This document shows, one piece after another, positions 50,793 through 59,629 of a DNA stretch of 64,000 nucleotides. The position numbers were made by a program, and so were the translations under genes. The DNA lies in NCBI GenBank assembly GCA_035943635.1, contig DASZBX010000096.1:1-64000 (forward strand), written 5' to 3'. The stretch is from DASZBX01 sp035943635. Lineage in GTDB: Bacteria > Actinomycetota > Actinomycetes > Streptomycetales > Catenulisporaceae. The first letter of the stretch is position 1; every line of letters begins with the position of its first letter. Below the pieces are notes generated by a model that ran no database searches, was not told where the DNA came from, and was given only the letters and a program-made list of their open reading frames with translations.

Positions 50793-52121
50793 TCAGTCGG
50801 GCGTCTCGATCAGCCCTTGGCCCGGGTATCCGCCCTGCTCACAGCCACCGGGAACGACGAACAGGGCACTGGCTTCGTGCACGGTGTGTTCGCCGAGAGC
50901 GTCCGCGCCGGACAGGTGCTGCTGGATCGGGACGAACCCGGTGGCCGGGTCGGCCTGGAAGGCCAGGAACAGCAGTCCGGCGTCGGGGGCGCCGTCCGGG
51001 CGGACGCCGAGGTCGTAGCCGAATCCGCGGCGCAGGATCGTCGCCCCCTGGTTCGCGGCCGGGTTGGCCAGCCGGATGTGCGCGTCCGGCGCGATCACCA
51101 GGCCCCCGGCGGCGTTCTGGGCCAGGTAGTCCGGCGCGGTGTGCTCACCGCCGCCGGACAGCGGCGCGCCGGTGTCCTTGCGCCGGCCGATCACGGCCTC
51201 CTGCCGGGCCCGGGAGAGCTGGTCCCAGTCGTCCAGCAGCATCCTGATTCGACGCACGACCAGGTAGGAGCCGCCGCGGAGCCATGCGGGCTGCCCGGCC
51301 GCGCCGATGAAGATCTTCTCGGCGAAGCCGGGCTGGGCCGGGGTCGGGTTGTTCGTGCCGTCGAGCTGGCCCATCAGGTTGCGCGGGGTCGCAGCCGGGT
51401 CGGGCAGGGCGCCGGGCGAGTCGGCGAAACCGGGGATCTGCCAGCGTTGCACGGCGACGTTCGCCGCAGCCCGGACCATGGCCCGCAGCGCGTGCGCGAT
51501 CACGATCCCGTCGTTGCCGGCGATCAGGACGCACAGGTCGCCGTCGGAGGCGGCCGGGTCGAGCCGGTCGCCGGGGAAGGCCGGGATCGGGGCCAGCGCG
51601 GCCGGGATCGCGGCGGGCAGGCCGAGCCGGGTGAGCAGGCTCGCGCCGAATCCGGTGGTCACAGTCAGGCTGGCCGGGCCGCGGCCGAGCGCCGACGCGT
51701 CGTCCTGGGCGAAGGAGGCGGAGAAGGACTGCCCGGCCATGGCCGCGGCGCCGATCTGCGCCCAGGTGCTGAGCATCCGGCCGACCTGCGGCCGGGTGGC
51801 GCCCGGGGCGAGGTCGAACGCGAGCAGCCGGTACTGGGATTGGGCGGGCGCGATGATGCCCGGCTGGTTCGGGCCGTAGAACGGCAGTCGTTCGTTGCCT
51901 GCGGCGGCTTGCGGGACGAGACCGGAGGCGGCTGCGGATAGCGGTGGTGCGGCTGCGGAACGGCCGGTGGCCAGCGCGCCGGACGTCGCGCCGACGAGCA
52001 GCCCGCCGGCTCCGGCCGCCGAACCGCCTGCGAGCAGTCGCCGCCGACTGAATCCGGCCTCGGATAACCTCGGCAGATCAGGGCTGGAAGTCGCGGCGGC
52101 TGCGGCGCGTTCGCGCTTCAT
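50793..52121 (-). CDS. Tat-exported DyP-type heme peroxidase (DtpA/EfeB-like)
   Basis: This 442-aa protein has a twin-arginine signal at about 26-50 (FSRRRLLAGGSAAGAGGLL). It has the DyP fold with GQLDGTNNP (the catalytic Asp of GxxDG), an RRGFGYD segment and AHIRLANP, which supplies the proximal His. It uses heme and peroxide outside the cell. Its ATG overlaps the Sco1 stop, so peroxidase and copper chaperone are co-translated. In Streptomyces lividans a DyP peroxidase (DtpA), Sco and an extracellular copper chaperone are genetically linked to radical copper oxidase maturation, and this set resembles that arrangement. Confidence 0.9.
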   Translation of the reverse strand: MKRERAAAAATSSPDLPRLSEAGFSRRRLLAGGSAAGAGGLLVGATSGALATGRSAAAPPLSAAASGLVPQAAAGNERLPFYGPNQPGIIAPAQSQYRLLAFDLAPGATRPQVGRMLSTWAQIGAAAMAGQSFSASFAQDDASALGRGPASLTVTTGFGASLLTRLGLPAAIPAALAPIPAFPGDRLDPAASDGDLCVLIAGNDGIVIAHALRAMVRAAANVAVQRWQIPGFADSPGALPDPAATPRNLMGQLDGTNNPTPAQPGFAEKIFIGAAGQPAWLRGGSYLVVRRIRMLLDDWDQLSRARQEAVIGRRKDTGAPLSGGGEHTAPDYLAQNAAGGLVIAPDAHIRLANPAANQGATILRRGFGYDLGVRPDGAPDAGLLFLAFQADPATGFVPIQQHLSGADALGEHTVHEASALFVVPGGCEQGGYPGQGLIETPD

Positions 52122-52804
52122 TGAGGGCTCTTCATGTCGGTTCCGTTCAGCAGCAACGACAAATCGTGGTCGTACTGGGCGACCGTGGTTCCGGCCGTGA
52201 ACAGGACATGCGCCTTGTCGTCGGTGTTGAAGGCGAGCACTTCGGCTCCGTGGGTGACCGTGTAGTCGCCGTCGGCGGAGGTCGTGGGCGGGGAGACCGG
52301 GATGGCCAACGCGGTCGCGGCCTGCTGAATCGTGCTGAACGCCCCGGTCAGGCCGATGAATCGCGGGTCGAACTGGGCCAGCCAGGTGTGGATCACCGCG
52401 GGGGTGTCCCGGGCCGGGTCGGTGGAGACGAAGACCACGGAGATCTGCGCGCTCTCGGCCGTGGGCAGGGCGCGCAGGGCTGCGGCGATGTCAGCCATCG
52501 TGGTCGGGCACACGTCGGGGCAGTGGGTGTAGCCGAAGTAGAGCAGGGTCAGTTTGCCGTCGGTCTGTTGGGTGAAGTCGAAGGGCTGGCCGGAGGCGTC
52601 GGTGAGGGTGAACTGCGGCTTGGTGAAGGGTTTGCCGAGCAGGATCCCGTCGAACGGCGAGGCTGGGGCGCTGGAGTCGATGACGATCGGCGCGCCGTCG
52701 GCCGGGTTGGCGGCCGGAGCAGTACTCGGGCCGACGCCGCAGCCGGTCGCGGCGAGCAGGGTCGTGGCAGCGCAGAGGGCTGTGAGGCGAAGGGCGGAAC
52801 GCAT
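52118..52804 (-). CDS. Sco1/SenC-family copper chaperone lipoprotein
   Basis: This 228-aa protein has a lipoprotein signal (lipobox ATGC, Cys22) and a thioredoxin-like domain with the copper ligands Cys95 and Cys99 in THCPDVCPTT and His185 in VTHGAEVLAF, plus FVSTDPARDTP. It should deliver Cu to the CuA site of cytochrome c oxidase or to other extracytoplasmic copper proteins. It lies directly upstream of the DyP gene (4-bp overlap) in the same minus-strand operon. Confidence 0.92.
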   Translation of the reverse strand: MRSALRLTALCAATTLLAATGCGVGPSTAPAANPADGAPIVIDSSAPASPFDGILLGKPFTKPQFTLTDASGQPFDFTQQTDGKLTLLYFGYTHCPDVCPTTMADIAAALRALPTAESAQISVVFVSTDPARDTPAVIHTWLAQFDPRFIGLTGAFSTIQQAATALAIPVSPPTTSADGDYTVTHGAEVLAFNTDDKAHVLFTAGTTVAQYDHDLSLLLNGTDMKSPQ

Positions 52805-52937
52805 GATGCTGGTCCTTGGATGAACGCATGCTGGATGTGGAGACGGTGAAAGGGAATCGGGCGCGCCATCGGTGCACGGCGACCGTGCACCGATGACGCG
52901 AGGTACGAGCAGGGGCGACCTGCGTACGGCTGTCGGG

Positions 52938-53616
52938 CTAGAGCATGACGACCAGGAGGTAGGCCATGGTGACGCCCATCGCTATGTGGCAGCAGTTGGC
53001 GGCTCGCGGTGCGAGCTGACCACAGGGGGCTGATGCGGCAGATATGCGCGGAGTAGTTCCGGATCCGGTACCGATGCCGATGCCGATGCCGCCCGAGTCG
53101 GCAAGCGTGGGCGCCGCCAGGGGCGTGCGGTCGGCGATCAGCACGGCATAGGCGACCATTGAGACCGCGAGTACCAAGCCGAGCAACGGATATCTGCTCG
53201 CGGCCGTCGATGCATCGCTGGCATCTGACATACCCGACATCGCTCCGCCGCCGGAACTGCTCGCTGCGGCTATCGGCGCGAGGTACATGTACAGCATCGC
53301 GACGCTGGCCAGTATGTAGGGAACGTGATGGCTGGCCGCCGCGCGGGTACCGCCGACAGCGCCACGAAACGCGAGGGCTCCGCGTACAACGAACCACAGC
53401 GCGGCTACGGCAAAGAGCGTCTCCCAGACGCGGCTGTTCCCGAACGCCAGTCGGGACGCGAGCATTCCGGCCATGGCCATGCCCATGAAGACATGCAGCA
53501 CGTCAGTGATCAGTCTCTCGGTGCCGCAGCCGCGCGTAGACGACCCGCCCGGCGCAGTAGCCTGCGACGACGAGCATCAGTCCGGCGAGCAGATCCGTCA
53601 ACCAGGAAGGTGTCAT
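52938..53616 (-). pseudogene. DUF5134 membrane protein split by a frameshift
   Basis: ATG 53616 begins MTPSWLTDLLAGLMLVVAGY...YARLRHRE and stops at 53503, after 37 residues. The next frame at once continues LITDVLHVFMGMAMAGMLAS (from about 53511) and runs to 52938 with four more membrane segments. Together they give a complete DUF5134 protein, including the H-V-x-M-G-x-A-M-A-G-M-L signature and the AASHHVPY His pair. One extra base around 53505-53512 explains the break. The first part overlaps the preceding gene by 4 bp. It may be a real mutation, programmed slippage or a sequencing error. Confidence 0.78.
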
Positions 53617-54698
53617 CGCTTCGTCGCCTCCGTCATGTCGGTCGAGTTCGTCGTCATCGTCGGTTTCGGCCAGTAGAGCCAGAGGAGTAGCGCGAGCACG
53701 GGACCCGAGTTGGGATCCGTGCCCTGGCCGCCGAAAAGGCCGCCCAGGTCTTCGCCGACCACCCAGATCACCGCGGACACGACGAGCGCGAGCACGAGCG
53801 TGGCCCGGTACAACGCTGCCAGACGCACCGGCAGGAACACGCCGACAGCCACAACGGCCAATGCGACCGCGAGCACGATCGACGCGGTCAGCCCGCGGCC
53901 GGCGACCAGGGTGGCCGCGTGGTTGCCGATCGCGGCGAGCCAGCCGGGCTGGCCTTGGGCCATGTCGGCGATCATGTCGTGCATCGCCTGGCCGTCGGTG
54001 TTCGCCGACTGCATCGTGAAATACGCCAGGGAGCCCCAGAGCACGAACCACAGTCCTCGCGCCGCGCCGAGGCCGACCGGTCGTGCGGCCGGGAACGGTC
54101 CGTCGGTCCGGTCGGTCGGCCACACCAGCACGGCGATCAGCGCGTAGAGGATCACCGCGCCGGGCGCGCCGTTCAACGGGTTGGCCGCGCCGGTGAGCAC
54201 GCCGCCGAGCCCCTCCCCCAGCCACCACACGGCCAGCGACCACACCACCGACGCGGCCAGCGCGGCCTTGACCGTCGGGCGCCACGCGATCGCGAGGCCG
54301 AGCAGCAGCTGGATCGTGGCGAACGCGGCGTTCGGGCCGACCGGGTGATCGGTCACGATCCGGGCCGCCCAGGTGATCGGGTCGGCGATCACGGCCGGAT
54401 TGCCCTGGGCGGTCGGTGCCAGGACCTGGCTGCCGAAGTCCTTGGTGAACATGAAGGGTTGGTATTGCAGGACGCCGTCCAGCAACCAGATCGCCGCGAG
54501 GAGCAGTTGCGCCCGGCGGCGGGTGTCGGCGGCGGCCCAACCGGTTTCGCGCGCGGCGGTCGCGGCGAGGGTGTCGCGGTTTTCGGGTTCGGACGTTTGG
54601 TCGGTCGCCGGATCGGTCGTCGTTCGGGTTCGCAGGGGCGGGACGAAGCTGCGCCGTCGGCGCCCGCTCGGTCCGTCGGCAGGCATGGGGATACTCAT
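53613..54698 (-). CDS. DoxX-like polytopic membrane protein
   Basis: This is a 361-aa protein. After a ~60-residue Arg/Thr-rich cytoplasmic start come about eight membrane helices (about 63-345). LLAAIWLLDGVLQYQPFMF and FATIQLLLGLAIAWRP resemble the DoxX/DoxD group. A central Met/His/Asp-containing loop (SANTDGQAMHDMIADMAQ) could face outside and bind metal. It is commonly found before DUF5134 genes in actinobacteria, and the 4-bp overlap here supports a joint role, probably in copper handling or respiration. Function not established. Confidence 0.75.
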   Translation of the reverse strand: MSIPMPADGPSGRRRRSFVPPLRTRTTTDPATDQTSEPENRDTLAATAARETGWAAADTRRRAQLLLAAIWLLDGVLQYQPFMFTKDFGSQVLAPTAQGNPAVIADPITWAARIVTDHPVGPNAAFATIQLLLGLAIAWRPTVKAALAASVVWSLAVWWLGEGLGGVLTGAANPLNGAPGAVILYALIAVLVWPTDRTDGPFPAARPVGLGAARGLWFVLWGSLAYFTMQSANTDGQAMHDMIADMAQGQPGWLAAIGNHAATLVAGRGLTASIVLAVALAVVAVGVFLPVRLAALYRATLVLALVVSAVIWVVGEDLGGLFGGQGTDPNSGPVLALLLWLYWPKPTMTTNSTDMTEATKR

Positions 54699-54811
54699 GA
54701 TCGGTGAATCCTCTGTCTCAAGCTCGGGGAGGAAGATCCGGCTCGCCGCACAGAGGCGGCATCGGCCGGTGTGCGCAGCCGGTCCGCGGACGGGACCGGG
54801 CTACGGCGTCG

Positions 54812-55525
54812 TCAGACGCAGCAGGAAGACAGAGAGACCGGCGGCCCGCGCCGGGCCACGGCGAACCGGAGGAACGTGGCGACCGGCCGGCTCGGCGCAG
54901 TCTCGCGGGGCCGCGCGCTCGGCGGTCCGGCCGTGAGCGCGGCGTGCTGGGTCAGTACCGGCAGTCGCAGCAGGTCCGCGATCCAGGCGGCGAGCGTGCC
55001 GAACACCTCGTGCACGGCCGCCTCGCCGCGCCGCAGCCACCATGCGCAGACCGTCGCGGCCAGTGCGTGGGCGACGAACATGGCCGCTGACATGTGCATC
55101 GCAGCCGGGCTTGGCATGCCGGGCATCCCCGTCATCCCGGGCATGTTCATCAGGGATGCGGGAACGGCCGGGATCGAGGTCATGCCCGGCAGCGGCGCCA
55201 GCGGCAGCTGCACGACGATCGCCGCGGGCGAGACCGTGACCAGCCCGGCCGCGTTCGCCGCCGAGTCCGCATGCTGCTGCGCGGCCGTGAACAGGTAGTG
55301 CAGCGCGGTCTGGTCCAGGCCCATCAGAGTCAGGATCGCGGCGAGCGAACGCTCCCGGCCGGCGGCCAGCCGGGCCACCACGAAGACCGGGAGAAGTCCG
55401 GCGAGCACCGCCCACAGGGGGATCCGCTCCCCGGACATCCACGTGTGCGCGGCCACTGCCAAAGCGACGCAGACCGCGGTGAACACCGCGGCGCGTGCTG
55501 TGGGCAGGACCGGTCTCTGGCGCAT
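54812..55525 (-). CDS. Met/His-rich membrane protein, probably copper-related
   Basis: This 237-aa protein has about five hydrophobic segments (about 10-28, 37-53, 66-80, 98-112 and 145-165). An extracytoplasmic Met-rich stretch (NMPGMTGMPGMPSPAAMHM) resembles copper-binding Mets motifs, and the C-terminus ends SSCCV. It is the first gene of the minus-strand operon with DoxX-like, DUF5134, Sco1 and DyP genes, and is divergent from copA. This placement supports Cu uptake or sensing. The family is seen in actinobacteria but has no assigned function. Confidence 0.72.
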   Translation of the reverse strand: MRQRPVLPTARAAVFTAVCVALAVAAHTWMSGERIPLWAVLAGLLPVFVVARLAAGRERSLAAILTLMGLDQTALHYLFTAAQQHADSAANAAGLVTVSPAAIVVQLPLAPLPGMTSIPAVPASLMNMPGMTGMPGMPSPAAMHMSAAMFVAHALAATVCAWWLRRGEAAVHEVFGTLAAWIADLLRLPVLTQHAALTAGPPSARPRETAPSRPVATFLRFAVARRGPPVSLSSCCV

Positions 55526-55789
55526 GATGCCGTGATTGTCCCACCGGCCCGACGGCGGTCGCAGGGCGGGGTGCGGCCATGCGGTCGTGGTCTGATGATC
55601 TGCGCGCCCTGGCGCGCGCTCACCCTCCCGGGTAAACCCGGACGCGTGAACGTCGGCCGCCGCGCACCCCTGGTGTCCACGGGCCGATCCGCCGGTGCGA
55701 GGATGGCGAACAGGGCCGCCGTCATCACCCTTAGGGGTCGACGGGGCCCGTCAATGCCTCGTACCTCCGCACTGCCCGCAGGAGTCCCC
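55526..55789. promoter_or_regulatory. Divergent copper-region promoter with two dyads
   Basis: This is the 264-bp gap between the two copper operons. It holds CCGGGT-AA-ACCCGG (55628-55641), a perfect dyad, and ATCACCC-TTAG-GGGTCG (55724-55740), which resembles the C-tract/G-tract boxes bound by CsoR-type copper sensors. A csoR gene is not present in the window. Confidence 0.5.
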
Positions 55790-55987
55790 ATGGCCGCAGT
55801 CCTCCGTCTCGGCGCGTTCTTCGCCCTGGTCGTGGTCCTCTTCCTGGTCGCGTACGCGGCCGGGGCCGGAGTCGGACCGGTCACGCTGGTGCACGGCCAT
55901 CCGGGTTCCGGCTCGGGGTCGGGATCAGGGTCGGGGCCGGGCATGCGCATGGGCTCGGTCACGCTGCCCACGGTCGGCGGCCGCTGA
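55790..55987 (+). CDS. Small single-helix membrane protein preceding copA
   Basis: ATG 55790 has AGGAG 6 nt upstream; an in-frame ATG at 55754 is less well served. The 65-aa product has one membrane helix (LGAFFALVVVLFLVAYAAGA), a GVGPVTLVHGH motif and a (GS)n linker ending in a GMRMGSV Met motif. Similar short proteins precede actinobacterial copper ATPases. Its stop overlaps the copA start (TGATG). Role unknown; perhaps a copper-binding accessory of the ATPase. Confidence 0.72.
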   Translation: MAAVLRLGAFFALVVVLFLVAYAAGAGVGPVTLVHGHPGSGSGSGSGSGPGMRMGSVTLPTVGGR

Positions 55988-58587
55988 TGTCGGAGACCGC
56001 AATCGGGTCAGGGGCCGTGGCCGGGCCGGATGCGCCGACCGCCGGACCCACTGCCGCGACCGCCCTGGATCCGGTGTTCGAGCTCGTCATCGGCGGGATG
56101 AGCTGTGCGGCGTGCGCGGCCCGGATCGAGCGGCGGCTGAACAAGCTCGACGGCGTGGCCGCGATCGTCAACTACGCCACCGAGCGCGCCTACATCACCG
56201 AGGCCGGCAACCGCGCACCGGACGAGCTGATCACCGCGGTCGAAGCGGCCGGATACACCGCGGCGCTGCCCGCGCCGCCGGTCGGGTCCGACCTCGGCGA
56301 CGAGACAAACGGTTCCGGAGTCGACGGAATCGGCGGCCCGGCCGAGCCCGCGCTGGTCCGGTCCCTGCGGCGCCGGTTGTGGGTGTCCGGGCCGCTCGCC
56401 GTGCCGGTCGTCGTGCTCTCGATGGTCCCGGCCGCCCAGTTCGCCGGCTGGCAGTGGCTCTGCCTGGCCCTGGCCGCGCCGGTCGCCGGGTGGGGCGCGT
56501 GGCCGCTGCACCGGGCCGCCTGGCTGAACCTCAAGCAGGCCGCCGCCACGATGGACACGCTGGTCAGCCTGGGTGTGCTGGTCTCGTTCGGCTGGTCGGT
56601 GTACGCGCTGCTGTTCGGCGGCGCGGGCAGCCTGGCCATGCGGATGCCGTTCAGTGCCGGCTTCGCCGCGGCCGGGCCGACCACGCTGTACCTGGACGTG
56701 TCCGCCGGGGTCACCGTCGCCGTGCTCAGCGGCCGCTTCCTGGAGGCCCGGGCCCGGCGCCGCTCCGGCTCGGCCCTGGCCGCGCTGGCCGCGCTCGGCG
56801 CCCGGACCGTGGCGGTGCTGCGGGACGGGACCGAGACCCGGGTCCCGGCCGGGGACCTGCGGGCGGGCGAGCTGTTCGTGGTCCGCCCGGGCGAGAAGTT
56901 CGCCGCGGACGGCCTGGTCGTGGACGGTCGCAGCGCGGTCGACGCGGCGCTGCTGACCGGCGAGTCGGCCCCGGTCGAGGTGGGTCCGGGCGACGAGGTG
57001 ACCGGCGCGACGGTGAACGTCGGCGGCAGCCTGACCGTGCGCGCGGTCCGGGTCGGCCGGGACACCCGGCTGGCCGCGATGACCCGGCTGGTGGCCGAGG
57101 CGCAGATCGGCAAGGCGGCGGCGCAGCGATTGGCCGACCGGGTGGCCGGGGTGTTCGTGCCCTGCGTGATCGGTCTGGCCGCGGTGACGCTCGGGTTCTG
57201 GCTGGGCGCCGGGCTGCCGTCCGGGGCCGCGGCCGGGGCGGCGGTCGCGGTGCTGGTGGTCGCGTGCCCGTGCGCGCTCGGCCTGGCCACGCCGACCGCG
57301 CTGCTCGTCGGGGTCGGCCGGGGCGCGGAACTCGGCATGCTGATCAAGGGCGCGCATGTGCTGGAGGCCACTCGGCGGGTCGACACGGTGGTCTTCGACA
57401 AGACGGGCACGTTGACCACCGGCGTGATGAAGCTCGTGGATGTCTTCCTGGAGACTACGAATTCTGATGATGCTTCGGGGGACGACGCGCTCACCCGGGA
57501 TCTTGTGCTCCGCCTGGTCGGCGCCGTCGAATACGCATCCGAACATCCGGTCGGCCAGGCCGTCACCCGGGCGGCCAGCGCCCGCTTCGGCGAGCTGCCC
57601 GCGGTGACCGGTTTCCAGAGCCTGCCCGGCGCCGGAGTACGCGGCACGGTCGACGGCCGCGAGCTCGTCGTCGGACGGCCGGGCCTGCTGGCCGAACTCG
57701 ACATGGCAGTGCCCGAACATCTGGCGTCGACCGTATCAGGGGCGGAAGAGTCTGGGCAGACGGTGGTCCTGGCGGCCTGGGACGGCCGGGTCCGCGCCGC
57801 CCTGGTCGTCGCGGACACGGTCAAGGCGTCCGGCCCGGCCGCGGTCACCCGGATGCGGGTGCTCGGGCTGCGGCCGATCCTGCTCACCGGCGACAACCCG
57901 CGGACCGCGCACGCGATCGCGGCCCGGCTCGGCATCCCGGCGCAGGACGTGCTCGCCGATGTGCGCCCGGAGGGCAAGGTGGCTGCGATCCGCGCGCTCC
58001 AGGGCGGCGGGGCCGTGGTCGCGATGGTCGGCGACGGGGTCAACGACGCGGCCGCGCTGGTCCAGGCGGACCTGGGCATCGCCATGGGCACCGGCACCGA
58101 CGCGGCCGTCGCGGCCGGGGACCTGACCCTGGTCGGCGGCGACCCGTGGGCCGTGGGCGACGCGATCGGGCTGGCCCAGGCCACCATGGGCACCATCCGG
58201 GGCAATCTGGCCTGGGCGTTCGGGTACAACCTGCTGGCCGTGCCGCTCGCCGCGGTCGGCTATCTCAATCCTCTGTTCGCGGGTGTGGCGATGGCGGCCA
58301 GTTCGGTGCTGGTGGTGAGCAACAGCCTGCGGCTGCGCAATTTCCGGGGCCGCGGGCAGGGCGGGGTCGATCTGCCGATGGGTTCGGCGGGTGGCGCTGC
58401 CTCGGCTTCGTCTGGTTCCGCGCCCGCGCCCGCGCCTTCGGCTCCGAATTCGGACCCGGCGTCGGCTTTGTCTCCGGCTTCAGCTCCGGCATCTGCCGCG
58501 GCCTCAGCGTCGGCTCCGGCCGCGGCGACCCGTTCCGGCCCTGATTCCCCTCCCCGGAGTCGCCGACCGTCGAGGCTGGCCCGATGA
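55987..58587 (+). CDS. copA: Copper-translocating P1B-type ATPase
   Basis: This 866-aa Cu(I) exporter has an N-terminal HMA domain with GMSCAACAARIE (Cys40 and Cys43), about eight membrane helices, and the actuator GESAP. The metal-site CPC (Cys427/Cys429, in VVACPCALGLATPTALL) marks Cu/Ag specificity, followed by DKTGTLTT (phosphorylated Asp471), SEHPVGQAV (HP motif) and GDGVNDAAALVQAD. The C-terminal ~70 residues are an Ala/Ser/Pro tail not usual in the family. It overlaps both flanking genes and is likely induced by copper. Confidence 0.95.
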   Translation: MSETAIGSGAVAGPDAPTAGPTAATALDPVFELVIGGMSCAACAARIERRLNKLDGVAAIVNYATERAYITEAGNRAPDELITAVEAAGYTAALPAPPVGSDLGDETNGSGVDGIGGPAEPALVRSLRRRLWVSGPLAVPVVVLSMVPAAQFAGWQWLCLALAAPVAGWGAWPLHRAAWLNLKQAAATMDTLVSLGVLVSFGWSVYALLFGGAGSLAMRMPFSAGFAAAGPTTLYLDVSAGVTVAVLSGRFLEARARRRSGSALAALAALGARTVAVLRDGTETRVPAGDLRAGELFVVRPGEKFAADGLVVDGRSAVDAALLTGESAPVEVGPGDEVTGATVNVGGSLTVRAVRVGRDTRLAAMTRLVAEAQIGKAAAQRLADRVAGVFVPCVIGLAAVTLGFWLGAGLPSGAAAGAAVAVLVVACPCALGLATPTALLVGVGRGAELGMLIKGAHVLEATRRVDTVVFDKTGTLTTGVMKLVDVFLETTNSDDASGDDALTRDLVLRLVGAVEYASEHPVGQAVTRAASARFGELPAVTGFQSLPGAGVRGTVDGRELVVGRPGLLAELDMAVPEHLASTVSGAEESGQTVVLAAWDGRVRAALVVADTVKASGPAAVTRMRVLGLRPILLTGDNPRTAHAIAARLGIPAQDVLADVRPEGKVAAIRALQGGGAVVAMVGDGVNDAAALVQADLGIAMGTGTDAAVAAGDLTLVGGDPWAVGDAIGLAQATMGTIRGNLAWAFGYNLLAVPLAAVGYLNPLFAGVAMAASSVLVVSNSLRLRNFRGRGQGGVDLPMGSAGGAASASSGSAPAPAPSAPNSDPASALSPASAPASAAASASAPAAATRSGPDSPPRSRRPSRLAR

Positions 58588-59111
58588 AGACCGCCGCACG
58601 GCCCGCGCCCGTCGCCGCACCGGTGCTATCCCCCGCGCTGGCCAACGTGATCCGCACGATCGGACCGCCGGTCTCGGCCGCGGCGCTCCTGATCTGCATC
58701 CTGACATACTGGGTGCTCAGCGGCGGCTTCGGCACGATCGCGCAGGTCCGGATCAGCGTGACCGACGCGTCCGTCCCGGTCCCGGCCACGCCCGGCATCA
58801 CGGCGGCCTACTTCACGATCCACAACAGCGGCGACCAGCCGGACGAGCTCGTCGCCGTCCGCACGTCCGCCGCGGCCCAGAGCATGCTGATCGACAACCC
58901 GACGAGCGGCGCCTCGGGCCGGATGTCCACGATCCAGGGCGTGACCGTCCCGGCGCACAGCAGCGCGACCCTCGGCCCGTTCGGCGACGACGTCATGATC
59001 ACCGGCGCGCACCCGCTCCGGGTCGGCCAGACCGTGACCCTGATCCTGACCTTCCGCACGGTCGGGGACATCACCGTGACGGCGACCGTGACCCCTCCGG
59101 GAACACCCTGA
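58584..59111 (+). CDS. Degenerate PCu(A)C-like copper chaperone, membrane-anchored
   Basis: This 175-aa protein has one N-terminal helix (about 28-47, VSAAALLICILTYWVLSGGF) and then the PCu(A)C beta-sandwich: GITAAYFTIHNSGDQPDELV, then MSTIQGVTVPAHSSATLGPFG and VMITGAHPLRVGQTVTLIL. The canonical ligands H-x(n)-M...H-x-M are only partly kept: the Met of RMSTIQG and VMI remain, while the first His is replaced (QSMLIDN) and the second is Asp (GDDVMI). Co-translated with copA (ATGA). It probably binds Cu weakly or differently. Confidence 0.8.
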   Translation: MKTAARPAPVAAPVLSPALANVIRTIGPPVSAAALLICILTYWVLSGGFGTIAQVRISVTDASVPVPATPGITAAYFTIHNSGDQPDELVAVRTSAAAQSMLIDNPTSGASGRMSTIQGVTVPAHSSATLGPFGDDVMITGAHPLRVGQTVTLILTFRTVGDITVTATVTPPGTP

Positions 59112-59230
59112 CCAGGCAAAACGACCTAAAATAAGACGATATGTCCGTTACGGGGTAGAGTGGCTGGCGGAGCGGGGGGATGCCGATCCGGCGGCCTCCC
59201 GAGACGCCCATCCGAAGGATGTGAACCCCG

Positions 59231-59410
59231 ATGCCCGATGTTGACCAGGTCAAGGACCAGGCCCAGCAAGCCGAGCAGACCGCGAAGGACAAGGCCGGCA
59301 GCATGGACGGCCTCAAGGCCAAACTCGACGTCAACGGCGACGGAAAGACCGACGCCGACGACGTGAAGTCCATGGCCGACAAGGTGAAGGGGCTACTCGG
59401 CAAGAAGTAG
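59231..59410 (+). CDS. 59-aa protein with a DxNGDGxxDxxD calcium-loop motif
   Basis: ATG 59231 is preceded by GAAGGA. The product MPDVDQVKDQAQQAEQTAKD... is Lys/Asp-rich and starts with a helix. It then has DVNGDGKTDADDV, which matches EF-hand or dockerin-type Ca2+ loops, and ends in a helix VKSMADKVKGLLGKK. The whole is one helix-loop-helix unit with no signal peptide. Preceded by an AT-rich promoter-like stretch (AAAATAAGACGATAT, about 59128) and followed by the terminator at 59479, so it is probably a separate transcript. Confidence 0.72.
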   Translation: MPDVDQVKDQAQQAEQTAKDKAGSMDGLKAKLDVNGDGKTDADDVKSMADKVKGLLGKK

Positions 59411-59478
59411 CCCGCCCGCGACCGCCCCGCGCGGTCTCCCCCCGCAGTCTCGCCCGGCGGACCCCCGGTCCGCTCGGA

Positions 59479-59516
59479 ACGACGGGCCTCGGCCGAACGC
59501 GGCCGGGGCCCGTCGT
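59479..59516. terminator. Hairpin terminator between convergent genes
   Basis: A 16-bp stem with one mismatch (59479-59494 with 59501-59516) has loop GAACGC. It lies 68 bp after the 59-aa gene and 113 bp beyond the end of the opposing gene, so it can serve both. Confidence 0.85.
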
Positions 59517-59629
59517 CGCGCGCCGTGGCGCGGGTACCGCACGTCCTGACGCGCCAAACATCACTTCATGCATCCCGGTCGGCACAGTACGCTCGCGGCT
59601 GAACCGGGCCCGGCGCAAGTACCCGCAGG

